A stretch of 64,000 bases of DNA from Streptococcus infantis SPAR10 (GTDB lineage Bacteria; Bacillota; Bacilli; Lactobacillales; Streptococcaceae): NCBI RefSeq assembly GCF_000279535.1, contig NZ_ALCH01000004.1, forward strand, positions 255,501 to 319,500. The letters are read 5' to 3'. Numbering within the stretch: the first letter of the stretch is position 1; each line of letters opens with the position of its first letter. The notes beneath the pieces are model-generated. The model was not told the DNA's origin and ran no database searches. It saw only the letters and a list, made by a program, of their open reading frames with translations. This document shows, piece by piece, positions 48,727 through 57,893 of the stretch. A program made the position numbers and the translations under genes.

Positions 48727-51700
48727 ATGGAAAAGAAACATATTGAAAAGGTTATAAAATATTCTATTAGAAAGTTCTCTGTTGGAGTCGGTTCTGCTGT
48801 TATCGGAGCCGTACTTTTCGGTGCTAACAACCTCTTGCTTGATCCAGTAGTGGCTAATGAAGTTTGTGAGCCAAATCAGGTACACTATCGTTATTTAGCA
48901 GAGCAAGAGCTAACAGAAGCTGAAAAGGCCCTTATTCATAAGGAACTTCCTTCTGATTTAAAACAAGATGATGTTGTTTATCTTGTTTACCGAAGGAAAG
49001 CCACTATTTCTCAGGAATTACCAAAAACTGGAAGTAAAGAATTAGCACTTGCTGGCCTTGGCCTTACGATAGCATCGCTAGCTGTTTTGGTAATTTCAAA
49101 GAAAAATCGTAATAAGGTTGCGGGTCTTCTCGTGATTGGTGCTTTAGGTGGAAGCTACTTCATTCCTCAGACTATTCAAGCTTTTGAAAATCAAATTCTT
49201 TTATCTTATAACCAAACAATTTCTGCTTGTAGTCAAGAAGATTTAGCCAACGGAGTTATTCAAATTGATGGATATGACTACATTGGTTACTTCAAAGAAG
49301 CTGATTTGAAGGTTTCAATGCCTGAAAATAATCAAGGCAATAACTTGATTACAGATAAAGTGACACAAGAAGCTCGTGAAGGAGAATCACTTGTTCAACC
49401 AGAGCTTCCAACCTACAGCGAAGAGACTACAACTACAGCAACACAGGGAGAAACTCAAGGAAGCGAATCTCTCGTTCAGCCAGAACCTCCTGTTCATACA
49501 AGTGAAGAAATAACAGAGAGCACCCAAGAAGAAGCTCCTATTGGTGAATCCCCTGTCAAACCAGAGTCTCCAGCCCAACCAGAGAATAGTACAGCTAAGG
49601 GTACTCAAGAAGAAGGTCATGTAGGTGAATCTCCAATCCAACCTGAACTCCCAGCCTATACAGGAGAAGTAACAGCCAAGGGTACTCAGGAAGAAGGTCA
49701 TGTAGGCGAATCTCTAATCCAACCGAAACTCCCAGCCTATACAGATGAAGTAACAGCTAAGGGCACTCAAGAAGAAGGACACGAAGGTGAACCTCTCATT
49801 CAACCGAGCTTGCCAGAATACAATGTGACTGAGTCAACTGTGACTGAAACAGAAACTGTTACAATTCCATATTCTACAGAATACCTATCGGATTCTAATC
49901 GCTATACAGACGAAGAAAGTGTTGTTCAAAAGGGTGAAGTTGGTAGTCAACTCATACATCGTGTCTATAAAACTGTAGATGGGGAGAAAGTTGGCGAAGC
50001 TATCACCACTAGTACGGAAGTTGTTAAAGCTCCTGTAGCTGAAAAAATCAGTCGCGGAACCAAAGCAATTGAAGGCCAAACCGAAGAAGTTTCTGTTGAA
50101 GAAGTTCCTTTTAAAACGATAACGGAACAAGATTCTAGTCTACTCAAGGGAACTGAAACAGTTGCTCAGGTTGGTAAGAATGGTAAGAAGAAAATTACTA
50201 AAGTCTACAAGACTATCAAGGGTGTGAAAACTGCAGATGCACCTACTGTTTCAGAAGAAGTTCTTGAACAGGCACAAGACCACATTATCAAAAAAGGTAC
50301 TAAGGAATTAGAAAAACCTACTCTAACATTAACTAAAGTTGATACAGAAGAATTGAATCGAAGTGCAAATGCAACTTATAGCCTTAAAAAACCAGATGGA
50401 GTGACTATCAAATCTATTCAAGCAGTGTTGAAAAAAGGCGATCAAGTTATTAAGACATTTGCTATTTCAGAGTCTAATCTTGCGACAGCTTTAGCTGATT
50501 TAGATTATTACAAGGATTATACACTTGCAACGACCATGGTGTATGATCGTGGTAATGGTGACGAGGAAGAAGTTCTTAAGGAAGAACCATTGAGAATCGA
50601 CCTTAAAAAAGTTGAAGTCAAAAATATTAAGGAAACAAGCTTAATCAGTGTGGATGACCAAGGTAATGAGACTGATACTAGTCTCTTGTCCGAGAAACCA
50701 TCGAATGTTAAGCCATACTACTTAAAAGTTACGACTTACGATAACAAGGTTACGAAACTAGCTGTTGATAAAATCGAAGAAGTTACTGTAGATGGAGATA
50801 AACTATACAAGGTAACTGCAAAAGCACCAGATTTGATTCAACGTACTGCAGAAAATCGTTTCACTGAAGAGTATGTACACTATTTGCCTAAACCAAAAGC
50901 TCATGAAGGTGATGTGTATTACGACTTTTATGAACTTGTAAAAGCTATGCAAGCAAATCCTACTGGTACCTTTAAGCTTGGTAGCAATATGAATGCTAAT
51001 AATGTACCACCGGCTGGCAAATCTTATGTAACCAATGCCTTTAAAGGTTCATTAGGAAGTACTGATGGTAATAAATTTGCTATTCATAATATCACTAGAC
51101 CATTATTTGGAAACATTGAAGGTGGTTCTGTTAAGGATCTCTTACTGGAAAATGTCAATATTGATATGCCTGGAGTTGATCGAGTAGCTCCAATCGCAGG
51201 TGTTATCAAAAACAATGCAACTATTGAAAATGTCAAAGCAACCGGAAGTGTTGTTGGTAACAATGATGTAGCTGGTATTATCAATAAAATTGATGGTAGT
51301 GGAAAAGTAAGTAATGTCGCCTTTATCGGTAAACTTCACGCTGCTGGCAATAGAGGAGGCTATTTAGCTGGTATTCTTGGTGAAAACTGGAAGGGTGTTG
51401 TTGAGAAAGCATACGTTGATGCTGAGATCACTGGTAATAAAGCAAAAGCTGCAGGACTAGTCTATTCGTCTCAAAATGGTGCTAATAACTACACGGTCGG
51501 TTCAGAAGGGGTCCTAAGAAATTCAGTTGCTAAAGGTTCTATCGAACTGAAAGAAGCCGTTCAGTCTGGTGGATTGCTGGGTACTAACTGGGCCTTAGGT
51601 ACTATTGAAGACAACATCACTATGATGAAAGTCAAAACAGGTGAGATGGTGTTTGGTCATTCAGATATTGATGCTGACGACTACTTCACATATTCAAGAA

Positions 51701-54378
51701 CCAAACGTAATTATAGTGTTGATGACGTGAGTGAAGGTAAAAAATCCTTTAACAATTCACGTAAAATTCCAAGTATCTCACTGGAAGAAGCCGAGAAGAA
51801 AATTAAAGCAATGGGGATCACTGCTGATAAATTTACCAGCAGCAAACCTATTGAAGACAAGCTTAATAACAGTCTAAACAAAGACGATCAGTACAAAGCA
51901 ATTGATAGTTATGATGCAACTCGTGAGCTAGCTTACCGTAATATTGCAAAACTTCAACCTTTCTATAATAAAGAGTGGATTGTAGACCAAGGTAATAAAT
52001 TAGCTGCAGGAAGTCCTCTCTTGACTAAAGAAGTATTGTCTGTAACTGCTATGAAAGGCAATACCTTTGTTACGGAATTAGCTGATGCTGATCATATTAT
52101 GATCCACTATGCAGATAAGACAAAAGATATCTTTACCATTTCACCTAAAGATTCAAAAGTGAAACAAGTGAAAGAGTACGGTATTGCAGAACTTGGTGAA
52201 GTTTTTTATACTCCGAATATGGTTGACAAGGACCGTAGTGATCTCATCAATGCTATTGTTGAAAAATTGAGTCCTGTGGAATTACAATCTGACCCAATCT
52301 ACACGCACCTTGGTAGAACTGGTCCAAACAAAGTTAATGCTATTAAGAACCTTTATCTTGAAGAGACCTTCAAAGAAGTTAAGGATAATCTTACTAAATT
52401 TGTGAAACAGTTGGTTGAAAATGAGGATCATCAATTAAACACAGATGAAGCTGCTAAACGTGCTTTGATCAAGAAAATTGATGATAACAAGGCAGCGGTT
52501 CTCCTTGGCCTATCTTACCTTAACCGTTATTACGGAGTGAAGTTTGATGATTTCAATATCAAGCAACTCATGTTGTTCAAGCCAGACTTCTATGGTAAGA
52601 ATGTAAGTGTATTAGACCGTTTGATTGAAATTGGTTCAAAAGAAGATTATGTCAAAGGAACTCGTACACACGATGCCTTCCGTGAAGTAGTTGCTAAAAA
52701 TACTCTTTCTGGTAATCTAAATGATTTCCTGAAATATAACATGGAACTCTTCACAAAAGATACAGACTTGAATGATTGGTTTATAAAAGCAACTAAAGAT
52801 AATGTCTATATCGTGGAACCAAAAACAACAAATCCTGATTTTGCTGATAAGAAACATAGAGCTTACGAAGGCTTAAATAACGATATGCATGGCAAGATGA
52901 TTTTACCACTCTTGAACTTAAAAGATGCCCATATGTTCTTGATTTCAACCTATAACACCATGGCCTACAGTTCATTTGAAAAATATGGTAAGAACACTGA
53001 AGCAGAGCGTAATGCCTTCAAAGCTGAAATTGATAAGGTTGCTAAAGGACAACAGAATTACCTAGATTTCTGGTCACGTCTATCTCTAGATAAGGTACGT
53101 AATCAGCTCTTGAAGAGCAATAATATGGTTCCAACACCTGTACTGGACAACCAGAATTATAAAGGCATTAGTACTGATCGTTATGGCCATACAAACAGTG
53201 GTAAAGATGTGGCGCCTATCCGTGAATTATATGGACCTACAGACCGTTACCATGCGACTGATTGGCGTATGGGAGCTGTGGCTCGCGTTTATGCAAATCC
53301 ATATAAGGATGATTCTGTCTTCTTTATGGTGACGGATATGATTAGTGATTTTGGGGTATCTGCCTTTACTCACGAAACGACTCACGTAAATGACCGAATG
53401 GTTTACCTAGGTGGCTCAAGACACCGTGAAGGAACAGATCTTGAAGCATTTGCTCAAGGAATGTTACAAACTCCGTCAGTATCAAATCCAAATGGTGAGT
53501 ACAAAGCCCTAGGTCTCAACATGGCTTATGAGCGTCCAAACGATGGAAATCAATGGTATAACACCAATCCAAATGACCTTAAATCACGTGACGAAATTGA
53601 TCGTTACATGAAGGGCTATAATGACACTCTCATGCTTCTAGATTATCTTGAAGGAGAAGCTGTCCTCAATAAAGCAAATCAAGATTTAAACAATGCTTGG
53701 TTCAAGAAAGTAGACAAACAGTACCGCGGAAATAACACCAAGAACCAATTCGACAAGGTTCGACCTTTAAGTGATGAGGAAAAGGCTATTCCTTTACGCA
53801 CAGTGGATGACTTAATTACGAACAACTTCATGACCAACCGTGGTCCAGGTAATAGAGTTTATAATCCATCTGACTTTGATTCTGCTTATGTGAATGTTCC
53901 AATGATGACTGGTATCTATGGTGGAAATACCAGTGAAGGTGCTCCTGGAGCTATGTCATTCAAACATAATACTTTTAGAATCTGGGGTTACTATGGCTAC
54001 GAAAAAGGCTTCCTAAACTATGCTTCTAACATGCTAAAAGCTGAATCTAAAAAAGCTGGTAAAGATACTCTAGGTGATGACTTCATCATTAACAAGATTT
54101 CTGAAGGAAAATTTAACAATCTCGAAGATTGGAAGAAAGCTTATTTCGAAGAAGTAGTGAATAACGCTAAAAAAGGAATTCAGTCTATTGAAATCGATGG
54201 TAAAACATACAATAGTTATGAAGACTTGAAACGAGCTTTTGCTGAAGCAGTTGATAAAGATAAGAACACTCTAAGTAATGGATCTGTCAAATTTGACAAC
54301 ACCGTATCACTTAAAGAAAAACTCTTTAAGAAACTTCTTCAACAAACAGATAGCTTTAAAACTTCTATCTTTAAATAA
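48727..54378 (+). CDS. zmpB: ZmpB-type zinc metalloprotease (IgA1 protease family, M26)
   Basis: An 1883-aa surface protease. N-terminus: YSIRKFSVGVGS signal (12-23), then LPKTG at 98-102 followed by two hydrophobic segments (about 107-124 and 132-147), the N-terminal sortase-site layout special to this family. Residues about 215-375 are repetitive and Glu/Pro-rich, followed by two G5 domains (about 378-450 and 455-530), a GLUG-like M26 N-domain (about 775-940) and the catalytic domain. The zinc site is HETTH (1549-1553) with E1573 as the likely third ligand. It has no C-terminal anchor. Substrate cannot be told from sequence; ZmpB and IgA1 protease differ there. I start at the ATG at 48727, 1 nt past the upstream stop. 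Confidence 0.92.
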   Translation: MEKKHIEKVIKYSIRKFSVGVGSAVIGAVLFGANNLLLDPVVANEVCEPNQVHYRYLAEQELTEAEKALIHKELPSDLKQDDVVYLVYRRKATISQELPKTGSKELALAGLGLTIASLAVLVISKKNRNKVAGLLVIGALGGSYFIPQTIQAFENQILLSYNQTISACSQEDLANGVIQIDGYDYIGYFKEADLKVSMPENNQGNNLITDKVTQEAREGESLVQPELPTYSEETTTTATQGETQGSESLVQPEPPVHTSEEITESTQEEAPIGESPVKPESPAQPENSTAKGTQEEGHVGESPIQPELPAYTGEVTAKGTQEEGHVGESLIQPKLPAYTDEVTAKGTQEEGHEGEPLIQPSLPEYNVTESTVTETETVTIPYSTEYLSDSNRYTDEESVVQKGEVGSQLIHRVYKTVDGEKVGEAITTSTEVVKAPVAEKISRGTKAIEGQTEEVSVEEVPFKTITEQDSSLLKGTETVAQVGKNGKKKITKVYKTIKGVKTADAPTVSEEVLEQAQDHIIKKGTKELEKPTLTLTKVDTEELNRSANATYSLKKPDGVTIKSIQAVLKKGDQVIKTFAISESNLATALADLDYYKDYTLATTMVYDRGNGDEEEVLKEEPLRIDLKKVEVKNIKETSLISVDDQGNETDTSLLSEKPSNVKPYYLKVTTYDNKVTKLAVDKIEEVTVDGDKLYKVTAKAPDLIQRTAENRFTEEYVHYLPKPKAHEGDVYYDFYELVKAMQANPTGTFKLGSNMNANNVPPAGKSYVTNAFKGSLGSTDGNKFAIHNITRPLFGNIEGGSVKDLLLENVNIDMPGVDRVAPIAGVIKNNATIENVKATGSVVGNNDVAGIINKIDGSGKVSNVAFIGKLHAAGNRGGYLAGILGENWKGVVEKAYVDAEITGNKAKAAGLVYSSQNGANNYTVGSEGVLRNSVAKGSIELKEAVQSGGLLGTNWALGTIEDNITMMKVKTGEMVFGHSDIDADDYFTYSRTKRNYSVDDVSEGKKSFNNSRKIPSISLEEAEKKIKAMGITADKFTSSKPIEDKLNNSLNKDDQYKAIDSYDATRELAYRNIAKLQPFYNKEWIVDQGNKLAAGSPLLTKEVLSVTAMKGNTFVTELADADHIMIHYADKTKDIFTISPKDSKVKQVKEYGIAELGEVFYTPNMVDKDRSDLINAIVEKLSPVELQSDPIYTHLGRTGPNKVNAIKNLYLEETFKEVKDNLTKFVKQLVENEDHQLNTDEAAKRALIKKIDDNKAAVLLGLSYLNRYYGVKFDDFNIKQLMLFKPDFYGKNVSVLDRLIEIGSKEDYVKGTRTHDAFREVVAKNTLSGNLNDFLKYNMELFTKDTDLNDWFIKATKDNVYIVEPKTTNPDFADKKHRAYEGLNNDMHGKMILPLLNLKDAHMFLISTYNTMAYSSFEKYGKNTEAERNAFKAEIDKVAKGQQNYLDFWSRLSLDKVRNQLLKSNNMVPTPVLDNQNYKGISTDRYGHTNSGKDVAPIRELYGPTDRYHATDWRMGAVARVYANPYKDDSVFFMVTDMISDFGVSAFTHETTHVNDRMVYLGGSRHREGTDLEAFAQGMLQTPSVSNPNGEYKALGLNMAYERPNDGNQWYNTNPNDLKSRDEIDRYMKGYNDTLMLLDYLEGEAVLNKANQDLNNAWFKKVDKQYRGNNTKNQFDKVRPLSDEEKAIPLRTVDDLITNNFMTNRGPGNRVYNPSDFDSAYVNVPMMTGIYGGNTSEGAPGAMSFKHNTFRIWGYYGYEKGFLNYASNMLKAESKKAGKDTLGDDFIINKISEGKFNNLEDWKKAYFEEVVNNAKKGIQSIEIDGKTYNSYEDLKRAFAEAVDKDKNTLSNGSVKFDNTVSLKEKLFKKLLQQTDSFKTSIFK
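49600..49842 (+). repeat. 81-bp tandem repeats in zmpB
   Basis: Three in-frame units start at 49600, 49681 and 49762, each 81 bp coding 27 residues of the form GTQEEGHVGESPIQPELPAY. The DNA is well conserved between the first two units. Such repeats change copy number easily. Confidence 0.85.
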
Positions 54379-54385
54379 TCAATTG

Positions 54386-54418
54386 ACTCTCACCGGCTAA
54401 GCAGGTGGGAGTTTTTTG
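54386..54418 (+). terminator. Terminator after zmpB
   Basis: ACTCTCACC (54386-54394) pairs with GGTGGGAGT (54404-54412) with one G-T pair, followed by a T-run. Confidence 0.85.
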
Positions 54419-54536
54419 TGTCCCAAAAGATGCCTTATTTTCCAAACAGATTTCAAGTATTTTTAGGACGATAGGTATATAATGGAGCTATAATACAATA
54501 TCTATATTCATATGATGAGCGAGAAAGGTGATGAAA

Positions 54537-55097
54537 ATGAAAAAATGGCAAGCAACTGTATTGGTCTGCGCTAGTCTGGTCTGTCTATCGGCTTGTAACA
54601 ATCAGATGGAGAACCAAGCTGATAAGCAAAATGGAGACAAAAATGTACAAGTTAGTTCTCAGGTAGCAAAAAAAGGAGAAGAAGTTCCAAACTTTGAACT
54701 CACGGGAGTTGATGGAAAAACTTATCGTCTATCAGATTACAAAGGCAAAAAAGTCTATCTCAAATTTTGGGCTTCTTGGTGTTCTGTCTGTCTAGCTAGT
54801 TTACCTGATACCGATGAACTTGCAAAGGAAGCTGGCGATGACTTTGTAATTTTGACAGTTGTTTCTCCTGGTCAAAAAGGGGAGCAAGCAGAAGAAGCCT
54901 TCCAAAAATGGTATCAAGGCTTGGACTATAAAGATTTACCAGTATTGCTAGACCCTTCGGGACAACTTTTGGAAAGTTACGGAGTTCGTTCTTATCCGAC
55001 TCAGGCCTTTATCGATAAAGAAGGAAAACTAGTCAAGACTCAACCAGGCTTTATGGATAAGGCAAGTATTTTAGAAACTTTGAAAAGCATAGATTAG
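54537..55097 (+). CDS. Surface thioredoxin-like lipoprotein (Etrx type)
   Basis: A 186-aa TlpA-like thioredoxin. The signal ends in a lipobox (CLSAC), so it is lipid-anchored outside the membrane. The redox motif is WCSVC (within FWASWCSVCLASLP), and the cis-Pro is in YPTQAF. I start at 54537 after GAAAGG; GTG/ATG codons at 54528 and 54531 lie too near. In pneumococcus Etrx proteins pass electrons from CcdA to surface MsrAB, whose gene follows here after 9 bp. No ccdA is present in the window. Confidence 0.88.
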   Translation: MKKWQATVLVCASLVCLSACNNQMENQADKQNGDKNVQVSSQVAKKGEEVPNFELTGVDGKTYRLSDYKGKKVYLKFWASWCSVCLASLPDTDELAKEAGDDFVILTVVSPGQKGEQAEEAFQKWYQGLDYKDLPVLLDPSGQLLESYGVRSYPTQAFIDKEGKLVKTQPGFMDKASILETLKSID

Positions 55098-55106
55098 AGG
55101 CTACTC

Positions 55107-56222
55107 ATGAATGATAAATTAAAAATAATTGTATTCATAGGAATCATCATTTGCGTTATTATCGGACTTTTATTTCTTTGGGAAAAAAGAAGCGCAAGCT
55201 ACACCGATACCACTCAAATCGAGAAGGCAGCAGTTAGTCAAGGGCAAAAAGTCACGAAAAAAACTGAGCCAAGTAAAGATGCTGACTTACATGAAATATA
55301 TCTAGCGGGAGGCTGTTTCTGGGGAGTTGAAGAGTATTTTTCAAGAGTAGCGGGTGTGACAGATGCTGTTTCTGGCTATGCGAATGGCAGAGGAGAAACA
55401 ACCCAGTATGAATTAATTAGCCAAACGGGGCATGCTGAAACTGTTCATGTGACTTATGATGCCAATCAAATTACATTAAAAGAAATCCTGCTCCATTATT
55501 TCCGCATTATCAATCCAACCAGTAAAAATAAGCAGGGAAATGATGTGGGGACTCAGTACAGAACGGGAGTCTACTATAAGGACGACCAGGACCTAGAAGT
55601 CATCAATCAAGTCTTTGATCAAGTTTCTAAGAAATACGACCAGCCTCTAGCGGTTGAAAAGGAAGCCTTAAGAAATTTTATCGTGGCTGAAGACTATCAC
55701 CAAGATTATCTCCAGAAAAATCCTAATGGATATTGCCATATCAATGTCAATCAAGCAGCATATCCGGTCATTGATGCGAGTAAATATCCAAAACCGAGTG
55801 ACGATGAATTGAAAAAACTCCTCTCTCCTGAAGAGTATGCAGTGACTCAAAACAGTCAAACAGAACGCGCCTTTTCAAATCGTTACTGGGATAAATTTGA
55901 AGCAGGTATTTATGTAGATGTAGCAACTGGAGAACCTCTCTTTTCTTCGAAAGATAAATTTGAATCGGGCTGTGGTTGGCCTAGTTTTACCCAGCCTATC
56001 AGCCCAGATGTTGCAACCTACAAGGAAGATAAGTCTTACAATATGGTCAGAACAGAAGTCAGAAGTAGAACTGGTGATTCCCATCTGGGACATGTTTTTA
56101 CAGATGGACCTAAGGACAAGGGAGGCCTACGCTATTGTATCAATAGCCTATCCATCCGTTTTATTCCTAAGGATCAAATGGAAGAAAAGGGTTATGGTTA
56201 TTTGTTAGATTATGTTGAGTGA
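55107..56222 (+). CDS. msrAB: Membrane-anchored methionine sulfoxide reductase MsrAB fusion
   Basis: A 371-aa protein with one N-terminal membrane helix ([19 protein letters not shown]). The MsrA domain has [11 protein letters not shown] with the catalytic Cys, and HQDYLQKNP. The MsrB domain (from about 250) has SGCGWPSF and [13 protein letters not shown] with [11 protein letters not shown]. It repairs both sulfoxide epimers in surface proteins, with electrons from the adjacent thioredoxin-like lipoprotein. The typical MsrB zinc cysteines are absent. Confidence 0.93.
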   Translation: MNDKLKIIVFIGIIICVIIGLLFLWEKRSASYTDTTQIEKAAVSQGQKVTKKTEPSKDADLHEIYLAGGCFWGVEEYFSRVAGVTDAVSGYANGRGETTQYELISQTGHAETVHVTYDANQITLKEILLHYFRIINPTSKNKQGNDVGTQYRTGVYYKDDQDLEVINQVFDQVSKKYDQPLAVEKEALRNFIVAEDYHQDYLQKNPNGYCHINVNQAAYPVIDASKYPKPSDDELKKLLSPEEYAVTQNSQTERAFSNRYWDKFEAGIYVDVATGEPLFSSKDKFESGCGWPSFTQPISPDVATYKEDKSYNMVRTEVRSRTGDSHLGHVFTDGPKDKGGLRYCINSLSIRFIPKDQMEEKGYGYLLDYVE

Positions 56223-56352
56223 ACGTGATATTCTTAAAAAGAGTTTACTAAAAATATTTTAGATTCATATTTGATTTTTTAGAAGTGTTGACTTTAATAT
56301 TTGAAGTCTAATTGCTCTTAAATAAAGATATTTTAAAATAAAAGAAAAAAAT

Positions 56353-56423
56353 TATCAAAAAACGATAAAAAAGTGTTGCATTTCAAAAATATTATGCTAT
56401 ACTAGATATATCGAAAAACGATA
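56353..56423 (+). promoter_or_regulatory. Promoter flanked by two matching operators
   Basis: TTGCAT (56376-56381), a 16-bp spacer and extended -10 TGC-TATACT (hexamer 56398-56403). Operator 1, TATCAAAAAACGATA (56353-56367), ends 8 bp before the -35. Operator 2, TATCGAAAAACGATA (56409-56423), begins 5 bp after the -10, on the start site. They differ by one base; the second is a perfect TATCG/CGATA dyad. Their centres are 56 bp apart. Confidence 0.75.
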
Positions 56424-56499
56424 ATAAGTTTTCGAGTAGTAACAAAAAGAGCTCATTTGTTGCTAAAACTAAAAATATTTTATAAAAGAGGAAATCATC

Positions 56500-56991
56500 A
56501 TGAAAAAAACTACATCAACTAAAATCGTAAACTTTGCTAAATCACTTGTTACACTAGGCTCTAATTTCGGAATCTTTACCCTCAGTTTCTTTAGTATTGC
56601 ATCATTAGTTCTTCTCCTTGGTCAATTTGATATCAGCCAACTAATGCCTGAAGGTGGAGAGGTAACAAGGTCAGGCTACGAAGCGTGGGGAGGGGTTAAT
56701 GCCTTTGTTCTAACCTTTGTTGCCGGTAATACACTTCTGACTTATGGCCTTATCAAATTAAAACAGTTTGCTAAGAACTTTAAGGAAAGCGATCTTTTTG
56801 AAGATACAACCATTTCATTCTTGAAAAAAGGTGCAGTTCTAATGACACTAGTAGGAGCAATCCAAGGTATTACAGAACTTATTCTTAACCCAGCTCATAT
56901 TATTTTTAACTTCTCGATTGCAGCCTTCTTATTCATTGCTAGCTTAGTTCTTGCTTTTATCAAAAATCAATTTTCAAATAAAGTAGCATAA
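56500..56991 (+). CDS. DUF2975-like membrane protein, first copy
   Basis: A 163-aa protein with four predicted membrane helices (about 18-42, 66-84, 108-130 and 132-155). Its plan and length fit DUF2975, and its KQFAKNFKESDLFEDTTISFLK loop between helices 2 and 3 matches the usual family position. No function is established. SD is AAGAGG. It is the first gene after a promoter with two operators and belongs to a three-gene operon with another DUF2975 protein and an HTH regulator. Confidence 0.75.
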   Translation: MKKTTSTKIVNFAKSLVTLGSNFGIFTLSFFSIASLVLLLGQFDISQLMPEGGEVTRSGYEAWGGVNAFVLTFVAGNTLLTYGLIKLKQFAKNFKESDLFEDTTISFLKKGAVLMTLVGAIQGITELILNPAHIIFNFSIAAFLFIASLVLAFIKNQFSNKVA

Positions 56992-57058
56992 GACATGCAC
57001 GTAACACTTACTAATATTGTATAATATAGTAGAGATTAGAAACGAGGTTTTGAAATTA

Positions 57059-57535
57059 ATGTCTAAGAAAAATTCCTACTTACCATTTGCTTTAGGTTTT
57101 ATTAATATCCTACTTTTTATCTTGGGAGTATCTTTAGTTATATCCATCTTTTTAACAGTTTTCAATGTAACTGAGATTAACCTCTTTAACCTTGGGACTA
57201 TTTCCTTAAAACCTGATATGGTGAATACTTCAATACTAGTGAGTGCTTTGTCCTTTATCAATAGTTTTATCATTCTGTTTGTACTATTCTGTGTTAGACA
57301 GTTCTTCCAAAATATTATTCATGAACAGATTTTTACAAGTTATAATGTCAAACTTGCTAATCGTATCTCTATTTCCCTCTTTATTGCCTCATTTCTAGGA
57401 GATGGTATTTTGACACTCAATGGTTATTCATTTCTGAATTTAACTTTCATGGTTACTGCTCTCGTTGTTTGGACAATTGGTAAAGTCCTTGAAAAAGCAA
57501 ACGAAATTGCAGAAGAAAATGAGTTTACAATTTAG
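57059..57535 (+). CDS. DUF2975 membrane protein, second copy
   Basis: A 158-aa four-helix membrane protein. The loop HEQIFTSYNVKLANRIS is the most recognisable DUF2975 segment. The two membrane proteins share topology but little sequence. I start at 57059 (MSKKNSYLPF), after GAGG; a TTG-initiated extension to 57017 overlaps promoter-like TATAAT sequence. It ends 17 bp before the regulator gene, so it is the middle member of the operon. Confidence 0.8.
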   Translation: MSKKNSYLPFALGFINILLFILGVSLVISIFLTVFNVTEINLFNLGTISLKPDMVNTSILVSALSFINSFIILFVLFCVRQFFQNIIHEQIFTSYNVKLANRISISLFIASFLGDGILTLNGYSFLNLTFMVTALVVWTIGKVLEKANEIAEENEFTI

Positions 57536-57552
57536 AGAAAGGAGAATATCAC

Positions 57553-57756
57553 ATGATTGTTATTAATCTAGATGTCGAATTAGCAAAGAAAAAAATGCGT
57601 TCAGGAGATTTAGCAGAACGTGTAGGTATTACTCCCGCAAATCTTTCAATACTGAAAACAGGTAAGGCCAAAGCTATACGTTTTTCAACGCTAGAAGCCA
57701 TTTGTAAAGAACTTGGGTGCCAACCTGGTGATATATTGGAATATGTGCCAGATTAA
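57553..57756 (+). CDS. YozG-type helix-turn-helix regulator
   Basis: A 67-aa Xre/Cro-type DNA-binding protein. It is almost all HTH: AKKKMRSGDLAERVGITPAN, then LSILKTGKAKAIRFSTLEAI and the end CKELGCQPGDILEYV, the YozG family pattern. Strong SD (AAAGGAG). The two 15-bp dyads at the head of the operon are its likely sites, which would make the module self-regulating. Confidence 0.9.
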   Translation: MIVINLDVELAKKKMRSGDLAERVGITPANLSILKTGKAKAIRFSTLEAICKELGCQPGDILEYVPD

Positions 57757-57791
57757 AAAGTGGTTCAGCATAAGCTGAACCTTTTTATTTT
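57755..57791 (+). terminator. Terminator of the DUF2975-HTH operon
   Basis: GGTTCAGC (57762-57769), loop ATAA and GCTGAACC (57774-57781), with flanking A-run and T-run. Confidence 0.9.
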
Positions 57792-57878
57792 GTTAAATTA
57801 TATAAAGAATTCTAAAACATTTCCTGATAATCTGATAAAAAATACTGACTAGATAAATTCTAGGGGCCTTCTTATTTA

Positions 57879-57887
57879 TGGTATACT
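57879..57887 (+). promoter_or_regulatory. Extended -10 for pabBC, placed for a leaderless mRNA
   Basis: TGG-TATACT at 57879-57887; 6 nt later comes the ATG at 57894. No Shine-Dalgarno and no clear -35. Confidence 0.6.
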
Positions 57888-57893
57888 TAGGAT

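Noticed and set aside
57017..57058. TTG-initiated N-terminal extension of the second DUF2975 protein
   Set aside because: The TTG is part of a TATAAT-like stretch and lacks a ribosome-binding site; the ATG at 57059 follows GAGG and starts the normal family sequence.
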